Shown here: piece after piece, positions 32,459 through 43,255 of the stretch | Numbering within the stretch: the stretch's first letter is position 1 | Layout of the letters: each line of letters begins with the position of its first letter | NCBI GenBank assembly: GCA_950295325.1 | Contig: OX485805.1 | Coordinates: 40,161,501-40,225,500, forward strand | Length of the DNA: 64,000 bases | Source of the DNA: Polytrichum commune | Lineage: Eukaryota; Streptophyta; Polytrichopsida; Polytrichales; Polytrichaceae | Direction of reading: 5' to 3' | Translations under genes and position numbers: made by a program | The notes under the pieces: generated by a model | What the model was told of the DNA's origin: nothing | The model's database searches: none | Seen by the model: only the letters and a program-made list of their open reading frames with translations

Positions 32459-33222
32459 GAGAGAAGGAATCATCACTTACGAAGGTACCTCTCATTCGTC
32501 CAACATTAAAAAAAAACCCTTAAAATAGCATATAACCCAAATACTAAAAGTTGATTCAACACTAGGTTAGCTACCATTGTGTATGTTTGACAAATTTCAT
32601 TTGACGTTCAACTTCAAATCCAAAGTGTCACATGACATTTTCAAAAACAAAAATGAATGTCAGTTGACATGTATATTTGAAGTGTCACGTAATCGAGGTG
32701 ACATTTTCAGTTGACATCTACATTGTCACCTCGATGTCACATGTCTAGTAGTACGTGTTATTTCAATTTCTAAAGTGTCAATTGACGTGTGGTTTTTTTC
32801 TTCACAAGTCACGCTACATGTTATTTCAATATTGACGTGTGGTTTTTTTCTTCACAAGTCACACCACATGTTATTTCAATTTCTAAAGTGTCAATTGACG
32901 TGTGGTTTTTTTCTTCACAAGTCACACTACATGTTATTTCAATTTCTAAAGTGTCAATTGACGCGTGGTTTTTTTCTTCACAAGTCACACTACATGTCAA
33001 AATCTAAATTGGGCGTGTCAATTGACGTGCAATTTATTTTTGTATAAGTTTGTGCATGTCAAATGCCAAAAACTTGCAAAAACTTGGTAAAAAATACACA
33101 TTGTTAGCTACAAAGACCTCCGCTTAGGTCTAGCAGAAAAATCGACCACAAACTTATAGGGGGTCAAGTTATTATGTTGGATGGATAAGAGATATGCTCG
33201 TATGCAATTGGTTCCTCTCTCC
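32459..33222. mobile_element. TIR element, copy 1, carrying a 63-bp tandem array
   Basis: The left end reads AGGAGAGAAGGAATCATCAC, CTTACGAAGGTACCTCTCAT and TCGTCCAACATT. Reversed, the right end reads GGGGAGAGAGGAACCAATTG, CATACGAGCATATCTCTTAT and CCATCCAACATA. These TIRs of about 50 bp match those of copies at 38,279-38,526 and 48,523-48,640. The interior is non-coding and contains the 63-bp tandem repeat. Confidence 0.72.
32771..33040. repeat. 63-bp tandem repeat, about five units
   Basis: ATTGACG(T/C)GTGG recurs near 32,781, 32,831, 32,894, 32,957 and 33,021, spacing 62-64 except one 50-base unit lacking TTCTAAAGTGTCA. Units contain TTTTTTTCTTCACAAGTCAC and TACATGTTATTTCAATT. The open frames across it in two phases come from the repeat period, which is divisible by three. 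Confidence 0.88.
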
Positions 33223-34444
33223 CCGTTCAAGTGACATTAACGGCGAATCGTGAGAAGGAAGAAGTGGACCCACAATGACAAAGAACAAGTAAAGACACAT
33301 GTGCTCCCTATTTGTTGGCATGGTGGAATCTTTAGGGGGCTGTATAGAGAACCATCATCTAGCACACCATCCCTAAAATGGAATGTCAAGTTGCAAATGA
33401 TTTCCCTACTTTTGGACATGGCTCGCTCTTGAAAGGCCCACCACTTTAGTTGCTTGGAACCTCAACTAGCTACCCCACCACACGGCCTATTCATCCCACC
33501 ATTTTTCGGTAAAAACCCACATGTTCCTTTTCCCATAAAAGCCTCATTCCAAGTTGCCTTTGCCATAATGGTAATAGCCTCGTTTGAAGATTCGTAACGG
33601 TAGATGGTTGTTAAAACATGCCACAATGACTTCCGACACATGCGGCAAAGTGGACGTCGTTGAGAGTGTGTATCCATATGTTCAACCTAGGTACATTTCA
33701 TGTCCGCGTTTGGCCATGTGGGGAAAACATGGTAAAAACAAGTAGCACATGTGCTCAAATCTTATAGTACATGCAATGACTACCCACACGAGTTTCGGAA
33801 ATCATGTTATTAATAACTACCTCGCAACTCTACCTTTCGCCACCTGGCTTCATAGTTGACCTCATCGGTTGGTGCATAAAATCTACTTATTGGGTACATA
33901 AGTGCATACCAATGTATGACGTCATGGTCCCTCATGTCAATTCTCCCCTTCCTAAGCTTCTAACGACATACACACATGTGCCTATATATTTGGAAACCAA
34001 CACACATGGGTCTACACAACATGGGAATTTTGATTTCACCATATATGTGTTGCCAAAATGAAAGTGAAAATAGACGTAAAGTAGAAACAACTACATGGTT
34101 TATATTATTTTTAAACGCATGGTAATCCATGCCTAAAACGAACATGGTTTGAGGATGAGAATCTAGGATTAGTTGTGAATACACATATAAATAACATTTT
34201 AAAATATTCATAGTGTATTCACACAATGTCCATGTATCCAAAACTACAATATTTATAATTTAAAAAAACGTGTTCAAACTTGAAATCCTCTTTCAATTAC
34301 AAGACCCAACAAAAAGTGTGATTTTTAATAATAGAAATTGTGCTCATACGTTTAGTTTAAATGGACGCACTTACCATATAGAGTAGTACGCTAAACATCG
34401 TAGTTAGTGTCATATGATATTTTATGTCATTATGGTAACTCTTC

Positions 34445-34740
34445 TAAGGACAACTACTTATGAATATGTTTACAAGTATGGTCGGAAACAAAGTTTGGTA
34501 TATAGTCTACATCCCAACATTCCTATATGGAATATTGTCATGGATGATTGAAAATTGGATGGAAAATCACTCAGTTAAGTGACAATACTCACAACATCGT
34601 ATATCTATGATGCCCAAACCTTTTTCAATAGGAAATGCCACAAAATGTTAGGTTTACATTAGTGTTAGTGACACTATACAAGCGGTCCACAACTTAGCAT
34701 GGAGCAAGACAAAGTGACACTAACTACAATAACAAGTGTA
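34445..34740. repeat. Partial copy of the 21.2-kb fold-back family (one arm)
   Basis: TGTCATGGATGATTGAAAAT, AAAATCACTCAG, GTTAGGTTTACATTAGTGTT and GGAGCAAGACAAAGTGACAC follow the same order as the left arm at 21,260-21,570. The right arm is absent. Confidence 0.65.
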
Positions 34741-35829
34741 TAAGTACCTATCACCATGCATGATGGGGAAACTCCGAAATCTTCAGAACTTTAAAACCAT
34801 AGGCACTGAGGCCAGTATAATATTGGGTAACATGTGTTAATTGTAAATAAGACATGTGGAAAATATGGGTTCTCAGGTGGACCCAGTAATAACCCTCGTG
34901 GGCCTATGTTCATGTGGCTCTTTGTGTCAGGTACTGTGGTAGACTGTGGATTCTGGAAGCGATTCTGGAAAGGCGTCCGAGTTTTTTGTATTCATCTATT
35001 TAGTTCTTACTGAAAATGGAAACCTTACGGCCCAGATTTAAGGGCCCCAGATAGGTACTGGAATCTCTTTGCCAAGTTGATTATAATAATACACATGTAG
35101 AATCTAGATCACAGGAGGAAAGGAGGGGAATCAATGATAGCATCTACTGCCTAGTTTGTTGTTTAAAGGTTTGAGCACATGTGATTTAAAAGGGGACTGT
35201 GGAATTCGGCACATGTTCAATGTGCTTATCGTTGATCTGAATCTGATAAATAAAGCAAGGTCATCAGGAATTGGTCAGGCTCCTCAAGATAATTTAGTTT
35301 ATTTAAAGCTACACATCCAGATTCCGGACACAATCTGTCCTTAATTTGAGCACATTGCACACGTGGGTCTTAGACCTGGTCCCAGCTATAATAGACCTGG
35401 CTCCCACCACATGGATTTACTTTCCAAACAGTATAGACATGTGCCGGACGAGAACAAGGATTTAGTCCTATGCAACCTTCTTCTATAATTGATCTGAGGT
35501 ATCAGTAATATGGATGATCCAGATTCCTCTGGAAAATCATACTAATTTATTTTGTACGAAAATCAGCTAGTTTATCACCCTGTTCCATCATGATCGAGTT
35601 CAGTTTAATTCAGGAAAACATACTTCTCTTATCAAAAGACAGGAAAATATAGGATAATTATCGACACTGATGAAATCGGTAGAAGACATTGATACAAGAT
35701 TAGCTTGCTAATGAAGAGTTAGGGTTAGGTGAAGCAAGCTAAGTTAGGTCTTGAAGCTTAAGGGGTAGGTGATGTATTTTTTCCTCCAAAAAGAAATAGT
35801 TCCCCAGTCTGAACAAATTATACCTGGAG

Positions 35830-37190
35830 CGTTGACTTATGTATAACCCTCTTCAAATCCTTTTCAAAGGACAGGACTGCAAGCAGGCTTCTGTAGGTTG
35901 ATAGAAAGAAAGAAAGAAAGAAAGAAAGAGTCTTGCGTACCTTCTCCTGTTCTACCAAACTGGATGTGTTAAAACTTCAACTGGTTGCGGTTGGGGAGCT
36001 GAGAAGATCAGTGTATATAAAAAATCATAGCCTCGTCTTTATGTGAGCAGAAATGTATATCACAATGGAGCAGTTTTGTGAATTCATTTGGCCTTCTAGT
36101 TATGTTTTGCCAACATAACAAACATTTACAAAAGAATCAATCTGAAGCCTTTTACTCTATGAGGCACCAGAAGCAAAAATGGGAAAACAAAAATGATGGA
36201 GTACAAGGACAAAGAATCCATCAAAAGACATAAACCACTATTTTGTATCCGAACTGAGCCAACAAACCTTCTATGTTAGGCTTAGAGAAAGCAACTACCA
36301 CAAGCTTCACATCTTGCCAAAAAATCAAATTTTCAGACAACCCTCGAACAGAAACAAAGAAACCACCCTGGTACCTTACTTGTATGCATACACAGCACAA
36401 ATTTCAAAAACAAAATGGGGGAAAATATGATCAAGGTGAAGGACAAAGAATCCCTCCAAGACAAAAAAAACCACTACCCAATACCATTACTATCAGAAAA
36501 GAGTTTCATGTGGCTCTTGAAGGCACTCACCTTGATTCAAGGGCCCTTGAAATTGGGTACAGATGACAGCCCTAAAAATAACCTGGACAAAAACTTATGA
36601 TACTCCGTCCTTTCTCTGCTGGTTTTCCCATGACACATGAATTTCACTTTAACCCAAATATTATTCAGAAAAAAATTACTGCCTGCCTGCCTGCCTGCCG
36701 ACCACGTCACACCATACACATGGATGATACACTCTCTTTTTTCCTGGATCTGTACGCCTCAGTCCCAGACCGTCTTGGAATTTAATAACATTAAAAACAA
36801 CAATCATAATGTATGTTCTCCCTAGAATATGAAATTCCTTTGATGAGCCTCTCTCTCAGCATCCAGCCAGAAAATAGCCTCCCCATAGGTAAGTTTACCG
36901 TGCTTCCCCCAATAAGATTCATTCCTCTTTATTTTCCACTCTCATGAAGCCCAACCACACGAGTTTACATCTGCTCCATCCAAATTAACTGTGTAGAAGC
37001 TGCATCATCTGTGATCTTAGGCTAATCAGATCCAACCGGCATGTTTTTATTTTTTATTTTTTCCAGAATGTCTTAGATAAAAACGTTTCTAAGTATTGGC
37101 AAACCTCTGTATAATATCGACCACCCCCATGCATGGATAGCCAGGTGATGACTTGCAGATGTCCTGGATTAACTTTTCGACCTGAAAAAG
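35830..37190 (-). other. Exon-like blocks of unknown gene (minus strand)
   Basis: Short open stretches bounded by good splice signals. 37,190-37,095: CAG|GTCGAAAAGTT, encoding VEKLIQDICKSSPGYPCMGV. 36,570-36,526: TTTTTAG|GGCTGTC...ATCAAG|GTGAGT, encoding GCHLYPISRALES. 35,979-35,943: ...LVEQEK|GTACGC. 35,876-35,827: CTTGCAG|TCCTGTCC...CTCCAG|GTATAA, encoding LSFEKDLKRVIHKSTLQ. I do not recognise the protein. They could be 3' exons of the RAB3GAP1-like gene at 40.2-42.6 kb or belong to another gene; phases between blocks were not resolved. Confidence 0.3.
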
Positions 37191-37584
37191 CTTGACACAG
37201 CGTCTCGTGTCAGTGCAATCAAGTTAACATTCTTTGTCATTTAAGGATCGTTGCCACTAAGGGTGGTGGTTGTGGTGTACTTTCTTTGGATCTAATTTTT
37301 ATAGAAAAGGAAAAACCAGAACATATCCTAACGACAACCATAATCACCTTCTACCCCATTAACCCCAAGGTTCCTTACATGTAACTTACACCAGGGTTAG
37401 CTGTGGCACTACTAGCAATCATCCCACGTCAATGAACGAACAATGCGAAGTTACCACCGTGATAGACTTGCAAATTTTCCAGTTACATAGGAGTTGCAGT
37501 GACGTAGGTCGATTGCCCAAGACTCATATGCTTTTATAGTGTGGTTGTGATTTACATTCTTTTGTTCTATTTCCATGGCGATGA

Positions 37585-37806
37585 ACGGTGAAAACCGACA
37601 ACTAGTTACAGATGAACCGCTTGAGTTTGAGAAATAACCAGTTGAAGTTCAAGACTTCACGAAAATTACCGATCAGTTGAGAGAAATTAGAGAAAATACC
37701 CCAAATTAATAAAGAAAAACCGAAAGATGTCAACATATAACCGGTTGGACTTGGAAACACTAGGATCTTGACTGATAATGCCCAAAAATCTCCCCAGACA
37801 CTGTTC
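37585..37806 (+). repeat. Dispersed ~220-bp repeat, copy 2
   Basis: GAACGGTGAAAACCGACAAC to AAAATCTCCCCAGACACTG, same word order as 980-1207. Confidence 0.75.
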
Positions 37807-38278
37807 CATGGAAAAGGCACAATAAATGCTAACCACAACCATACTCAACCCCATCAACCTTACTAAGCTTACTCCGCTTGGAATAAACGACCTTAGAATG
37901 GTTTTAGATCAGTCCACTCTGATGACCTTATTGTAGACACTGAACAGAAGTGGCAAGACTTCCGGCTACAAGAAGCTGTAGCAACAATTGCCATGTTGGA
38001 AAGTCTCTGCAATAATTAAGACCTGAAGATTTGTTGAAGTCCATGTGCATAATGTAGGTAGGTCTGAGTGAAAGAACAAACCCTAACTAAGTCAGTGGGT
38101 AGAACTTGACTAAGTTAATGTGGTGTACAAACATTAACATCTTTGTTAGTTGCTCTAACTCAGTGCTTTTCTGATTATATACCTCCTTGGAGAACCTATA
38201 GAACAAGACTACTATCACTTTCACTGATACACCTACACCGGTGTATTTACATGTCCTTTGGGTGTTGCTGCTCTCAAA

Positions 38279-38526
38279 AAGGACAGAGAGGGAATTATCA
38301 CATACGAGCATACCTCTCATCCATCCAACATTCAAACTTGACCCCCTATAGGTTTATGGCCGATTCATCTCAAATGACTTGGACTAGACTGCTTTGGGGT
38401 CTTTGAAGCTAATTCCAGTGTCAAATCAACTACAAAATGACGCCCGGGTTGCATATTATTTCAGGGCAGTGTTGGATGAATGAGAGGTACACTTGTACTA
38501 TGTGATAATCCCCTCTCGCCCTTTCT
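38279..38526. mobile_element. TIR element, copy 2 (~250 bp)
   Basis: The left end reads GGACAGAGAGGGAATTATCA, CATACGAGCATACCTCTCAT and CCATCCAACATT. The right end, reversed, reads AAAGGGCGAGAGGGGATTAT, CACATAGTACAAGTGTACCT and CTCATTCATCCAACACTG. It is the shortest and best conserved member of the family seen here; the interior is non-coding. Confidence 0.75.
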
Positions 38527-38732
38527 TATAAGTGTAAGCATTACACCCAACCTAAACTACCTGAATTTTCCAACACCCAAGTTTTGTCCACTTTACCGCA
38601 TGCTTCCCTGTGTGGTAAATTGCCCAAAAGTTCATTTGTGAAAGCATCAATGCATACTAGAGGTGTCCCCAACAGGCGCCTAAATATAAATCAAGTCAAG
38701 CAGAATGCTAAATATAAAATCATGAAGGCTAC

Positions 38733-38810
38733 CTTTCCCGGAACTAATTCTTCACTCATAAGTTTTGCACGGTCTAATGCTTCACATGCATGTAGCCAAG
38801 CAAGCAAAGG
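38733..38810 (-). other. Exon-like block PLLAWLHACEALDRAK
   Basis: Minus-strand open stretch ending VPGKG|GTAGCC-like donor (AAG|GTAGCC). The wording LLAWLHACEALDRAKLMSEE looks protein-like, but the codon directly 5' is TGA and no AG acceptor falls between. If it is an exon it is broken or needs another frame. It could be a decayed RAB3GAP1 3' exon; not assigned. Confidence 0.2.
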
Positions 38811-39207
38811 TCACTCTACCAGTTGATGTTCTTACTAGAATTTTCAATTATATGGCTCCGGACAAGTCCATAATCTTCATGTAATCAGCAATACAGCAGA
38901 GTAGGATTGACTGACCATGTTTATTGCTATGTTGGGTTGCACCTCCAAATTACTGAGCCATCCCAAAAGAAAATCTTATGCTAGTCACGTGGCTGATAAA
39001 TGCACTTGGGGAATTCCCAAATACTGAGGGGGCCTGCAGATTCATTATTCATCGGTGTTATGACTTTGTGATTCTGCAATTCAAATGCCACACATCAGAC
39101 ATGAAATCAGAATAGCTGCATGTCATCTGCATAGTAATTAAGGGTCAATCACACAGTACAGCATCTCTAAATTAACCTCTTGCCTCTAAATATGTATGTG
39201 CCTTCAA

Positions 39208-39336
39208 GGGTGGCTTAATCAAACCCTTTGGAGGCCTTAACCTGGATTCCATGAGAACTCCAAGGTTAATCAATCTGCCGCAGGCCATAATTAGTGCACT
39301 GATTAGTGACCTTCCTAGCACTCGATTTCCAATGCG
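39208..39336 (+). repeat. 5S rRNA-derived unit, copy 2 (SINE3-like)
   Basis: GGGTGGCTTAATC, GGCCTTAACC, GATTCCATGAGAACTCCAAG, TTAATCAATCTGCCGCAGGCC, GTGACCTTCCTAGCACT, CGATTTCC. It matches the minus-strand reading of 4224-4343 base for base over long runs, but is more decayed (GGATGGGTGACC is lost). A T-rich run follows at 39,345-39,368. Confidence 0.68.
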
Positions 39337-39690
39337 CTTGATTTATTATTTTCTTTTTTCTTTTTTCTATGGCATATCATGAGAAGCGGCTGTTGACAAA
39401 AAATATTTAATATTAGTATCCACAGTGCTTGTTACCATAAAGAGTACAAACTGAAGAGACAGTAATGATAACAACGGAATAGTGACATAGAATGGAGGTA
39501 CTCTGCTTTAGATGTCACTTAGACACGAAAGACCGAGAGACTAAAATTACTATTTGAATCCAGCTCTTCCTTGGGTGGCTGTACCAATGTACCAGCCTAC
39601 ATGTCCATGCTTCAACTTAAGGAAAGGATGTCAATCTGTTGATGAATCAATTTGTCTCATGTTGGAGACGACAGTCAGAATCTACTTACA

Positions 39691-39757
39691 GGCCTTCATG
39701 TTGCCTAGTGAAGAAGCACTGGATGTTCTGTGACATGCAAACCCTTCATCTGCAACC
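39691..39757 (-). other. Exon-like block 3' of RAB3GAP1-like exon g
   Basis: GGTTGCAG|ATGAAGGG ... GCCT|GTAAGT, readable as DEGFACHRTSSASSLGNMKA in one frame. Splice signals are good, but the phase does not follow from exon g, and I cannot match it to the family with confidence. Confidence 0.25.
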
Positions 39758-40213
39758 ATGACACACAATACAGTTTACTGTTTTAAACTTGGAAGTTGTT
39801 GAAGAGGTGACAAAACTGAATACGATAGAAGGTGGACCACATTTACTTTGAGCTGATATGAACCCGGAACAAAATCAACAAAATCTTATTTCCACCAGAA
39901 TAAGCTATGCTTCCAGCAATGTGATGAAATATGTAAACCTCCTGTCTTATTTAGAGTATTACATTACTAATTGATTGTCAGTAGATGTCCAGGTTTGTAT
40001 CACTGAATTACTAATAAGTAATTCAATCTCACCAATATCACAAACTTGACATAGCTAAAAATTCGCTCGCAAACTGCTTTAGTTACAAGGCCATGTAGAT
40101 GACAAAAAATTATCAGTAATGAGTTTTTATACACCACCAAGCTTTAGTAGTACTAAATAACCCATATCAAAAAATGCCAACATTGTCCTGCATTGGGCCT
40201 TTGATCTACTTAC

Positions 40214-40343
40214 TGATCCTTGATTTTAATTAATGTGAGAAACCATTTGTCAGCATCCGCGGATGAGTTGTTTTCATATCCTGCTGCCTCCATTGCACTC
40301 TTCACATTTTGTTTGCTCCAGGAACAAATCAGCTCAAACCCTG
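40214..40343 (-). CDS. RAB3GAP1: RAB3GAP1-like exon g
   Basis: Encodes GFELICSWSKQNVKSAMEAA, then GYENNSSADADKWFLTLIKI. Compare the GFELxAxWSExTxxESLExA...AEKW pattern of plant RAB3GAP1. Donor GATCA|GTAAGT; acceptor GGGTTAG or GGTTAGCAG. Phase fits the weak donor proposed for exon f, but the family segment expected between f and g is missing. Confidence 0.65.
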
Positions 40344-42602
40344 CTAACCCAAAAACTTTACGCTTCATGTTTCTGATTGAGCTTCACAGATACAAAAAAT
40401 CAAAGAAATCATGTTGTATACATTAACCTATTCATAGAAATTGATGAAAAAGATATATAGTAAGATATAAACTAGAAACGAACATAGTATTTCACTGCAG
40501 CATGTTCACATTGAAAATGGATACTACATGACACTGCCCACTTTCAAAATACAATGATACAACATATATGTTGAGTATATTTCTCTAAATGCAGCAATGC
40601 AACTGGAACCCCACTTCCCATTCGATCTGTCTCATAATGTACACCAAAGCTTTTGGAGCATTTAATGCCAAGGTATGCTTTGCGAGTTGGGTCATGGACA
40701 GGGACAAATGCTGGTAAGTCACTGCCAATATACATGAAATGTTAGTGAAGAATCCAAATACTTGATGTGCAATAGATGAGCTTCTACTTATTGCAGGTTC
40801 AACTGCCTATACAAAGAAAATGAGGTCTAAGGCATTTTACAACTGACGTAACTTATCAAAATAAAACATAACTTGGAGGCTCTGCATGCTCATCTTCTCT
40901 CATTGACAATCTCACAAGGCCCATCACTTTACTAGCAACTGCGATACAGCTGCACAAGTTTACAGGAAAATCCTCCCTAGCATATCATAGACCTCAAAAA
41001 TTATGACATTGAAATGGTCATTTAACATGAGCAACCACCTCCCACAGTTGGAAAGCGCAACAGCCATGGTGCTTAGGAGAAGGGTGGCCTCTGGGGCATC
41101 AAGCACCACACCGCTCATGCTCATAGGAGAGATAACCTGCATTCAATTAGAAATTTAATAGTGGCAGTAAACTATCTGTGGTTTTCATCTGTAACTGTGA
41201 TTGGGTACAGAAACATTTTCCTTGCATTGAATATCTAATTTAAAGTTTATCATATTATATGCACATTTGCTTGCCAATTGGAAGATTGAAGTCTTTGGTC
41301 ATCTCTGCAGCAAAAATTGGATAGGTTGTAGAGAATGTGCCTAATTCAGACAATAAACCCTTAGCTAATTCCTCTTTAGGTTTCTCCTCAATGATATATA
41401 AATCTTGCTGATATATATTCCTTATAAATACGTAATTGTATTTCCAGTTGTTTGGGATTAAAAACGCATAGCCTGTCTTCATTGCTAAAAACACAGCAGA
41501 CCATGCAGATTGGATGTACATCTACCATCAGAAGCCCAAAGATGATGACAAAGCCTTAATAGACATACCACAAAATCTTTAACACCAAACCAAAGCTGAA
41601 GAGGGTGCAAACCATCTGTCCACTCTTCTCTGTTGTCTGCACACACCAGAATAGATAATCAGATTTCTTACAGATTCTTGTCAAAGCCAGTGTGTGTCAA
41701 TTTGCTTGTGAATATAGCCTGCCTCATAGACATGGGGCCTTCCTTAGAATCCCATTATCAACTCAAGGAGTCCAGCTTCAAAGAGATTGCTGGAGACCTT
41801 TTAGAAGGTTTAGTCAGCAGAAGTTACGAAGTTATTGTGAGTGAGCACGTACCATTTTCGTTGACAACCTCGAAGTAGATGTCAATGCCGTAATTTTTGG
41901 GGCCATAAGCCAGCTCATTGTGCACTTTATGAAGAGTCCGCGCATCCTCGACCCTGGAGCCTGAAGCCTAATATACCCATGCATCATATGTCGCGCACTT
42001 AAATGTCTACTGAGGTCCCCACATACTACTGTTGAAGGTCTACCACTACAGAATTGGTTTAAGAAGCTGAGAGTGCCTTATAACAATGCAGAAGTGCTCA
42101 TGATTGCAACAACGCTCCATGACTTAGCCAATTCTTGCATACTCTAATAATCAGGTGAAGAGTTTCCTTAGCAACTCTAGTTGCACAATTACGCCTCATT
42201 CGTGAATCACTTTGGAGACTAGCCTCCGGTCTCCTGGATGGACATTTGTGACACCTCGTGCCTTTACACAATAAAAATTAAAATCAGGTGAAAGAAGAAA
42301 CAGGCCTAAGAGATTTATAATTTGTAAGAAATCTTTACACACCAGCCGATCAGAGGCAACTTCTTTTTTCCACTCCCGCAGAATCTCCTCTGTTTTCGCA
42401 ATAAACCTGTACAGAGAACCCCAGGCTGATAGTAAGACCACCATAATATCCCACAACCACCCAACCTATCCTGGATTTTAATTGCAGAAACAAATTCATA
42501 AATCAGAAAATCTCAAAAGCCCTATCAAATTTGAGCTCCAATGGATTTGATCGAATACCTTTCCCAGGCGGACGCAATTGTGAAGTCATCGAACCCCTCC
42601 AA
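40214..42602 (-). CDS. RAB3GAP1: Rab3 GTPase-activating protein catalytic-subunit-like gene, seven exons of the 5' part
   Basis: Minus-strand exons 42602-42559, 42406-42343, 41967-41853, 41636-41569, 41136-41039, 40721 to about 40564, and 40343-40214. The first six splice in phase to read FDDFTIASAWERFIAKTEEI, LAYGPKNYGIDIYFEV, LQLWFGVKDFVVISP, GVVLDAPEATLLLS, VALSNCG, LPAFVPVHDPTRKAYLG and GSGVPVALLHLE. These match the N-terminal half of RAB3GAP catalytic subunits, including the FDDFT-ASxWERFI opening and the GVVLDAPEA-LLS block of plant members. Family role: with its non-catalytic partner, it acts on Rab GTPases in membrane traffic and autophagy. The start codon exon was not found; the arginine finger and C-terminal part would lie 3' of 40.2 kb and are not resolved. 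The family normally has about 80-100 residues between LLHLE and GFELxxxWS that are missing here, so some exons are unseen or lost. Confidence 0.82.
40564..40721 (-). CDS. RAB3GAP1: RAB3GAP1-like exon f
   Basis: Completes Ser, then DLPAFVPVHDPTRKAYLGIK, DRMGSGVPVALLHLE. The 3' end is uncertain: the frame stays open to a TGA at 40,546, with a weak GTTGTA donor at 40,563. Confidence 0.75.
41039..41136 (-). CDS. RAB3GAP1: RAB3GAP1-like exon e
   Basis: VISPMSMSGVVLDAPEATLL then LSTMAVALSNCG plus two bases; acceptor TGCAG, donor GGGAG|GTGGTT. The most conserved block seen. The intron before it (41,137-41,568) carries an 88-codon open frame that is out of phase with the gene. Confidence 0.88.
41569..41636 (-). 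CDS. RAB3GAP1: RAB3GAP1-like exon d
   Basis: Begins AC after GTGCAG, completing Asp; then NREEWTDGLHPLQLWFGVKD and FV; donor GTG|GTATGT. Phase 0 at the 3' side. Confidence 0.85.
41853..41967 (-). CDS. RAB3GAP1: RAB3GAP1-like exon c
   Basis: Encodes ARTLHKVHNELAYGPKNYGI and DIYFEVVNEN, leaving one base; donor AATG|GTACGT. Corresponds to the K-Y-x-S-Y-x-M-E-Y-Y-F-E segment of plant homologues. Confidence 0.83.
42343..42406 (-). CDS. RAB3GAP1: RAB3GAP1-like exon b
   Basis: Completes Arg from exon a, then FIAKTEEILREWKKEVASDR. Acceptor TGTACAG, donor CTG|GTGTGT. The WERFI..E..L.EW pattern is diagnostic of the family. Confidence 0.85.
42559..42602 (-). CDS. RAB3GAP1: RAB3GAP1-like exon a
   Basis: Encodes LEGFDDFTIASAWE plus two bases. 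Acceptor GTGGCAG, donor GAAAG|GTATTC. In known members this segment lies close to the N terminus, so at most one short coding exon should precede it. Confidence 0.8.
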
Positions 42603-43109
42603 CTGCCACCAGGAAAATCACCAGGAAAAAAATCAGGCAATCGCACCAATCTCCAATCAGCAACCCTGAGCATGATCAATTGAGCTACACAAAACCCTAT
42701 TTAAAAAACTGTCAAATATGTGGCACACACCATCAACCATTTCTTCTCGTATTCCAAATTGCCAATCAGAAGCACACAATCGCACTGCTTTCGATTATGC
42801 ACCTGAGGTTGATCAGGTGTGAGCTACAATAAACCCTCAGACAATCATACTGATCTCCAATCAGAAACCCTGACCATAATCAGGTGAGCTACAGAAAACG
42901 CCCAAAGGCTACATCAAGAGTAATGTTCTTCAGCACTCTTCCAAGTCCCAAGTCCTCGACCTTGAATACTCAAAAAAATATCTCAAAAACAAACCAAACC
43001 AAAAATTCCCTCTTCTCAACCCCCAGAAACAAAGCCTCAACGGACCCACAAACTGGAGCAAAACCACAACCCCAAATGCATTCCAAACCAAAACTCCCTC
43101 AACAAAGAA

Positions 43110-43255
43110 CTCACATTGACATTGACATTAATCTCCCGAACTGTTTGCCACGCGCTTCAATCAGCTCGCTAGCTCGCTCCTCCATTTCAGAACCGATTTC
43201 TGTTACGCGTGGAGCAGCCGCAGCAGCAGCAGCATTGCGCATCGAAAAAGGGTGA
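43110..43255 (-). other. Possible first exon upstream of the RAB3GAP1-like gene
   Basis: ATG at 43,250 opens MRNAAAAAAAPRVTEIGSEM and the frame reaches a strong GTGAGT donor at 43,112. It lies about 500 bases 5' of exon a on the same strand, but joining it directly to exon a breaks the frame. An unseen intermediate exon or a 5' UTR role would be needed. Upstream DNA (43,255-43,420) is the likely promoter and has TCCACGTGGG, an ACGT-core G-box-like site, near 43,407. Confidence 0.3.

Noticed and set aside
32775-33047. Open frames with a repeated FFLHKSHYMLFQF-like peptide
   Set aside because: The peptide repeat only mirrors the 63-bp tandem DNA repeat and is open in two phases.
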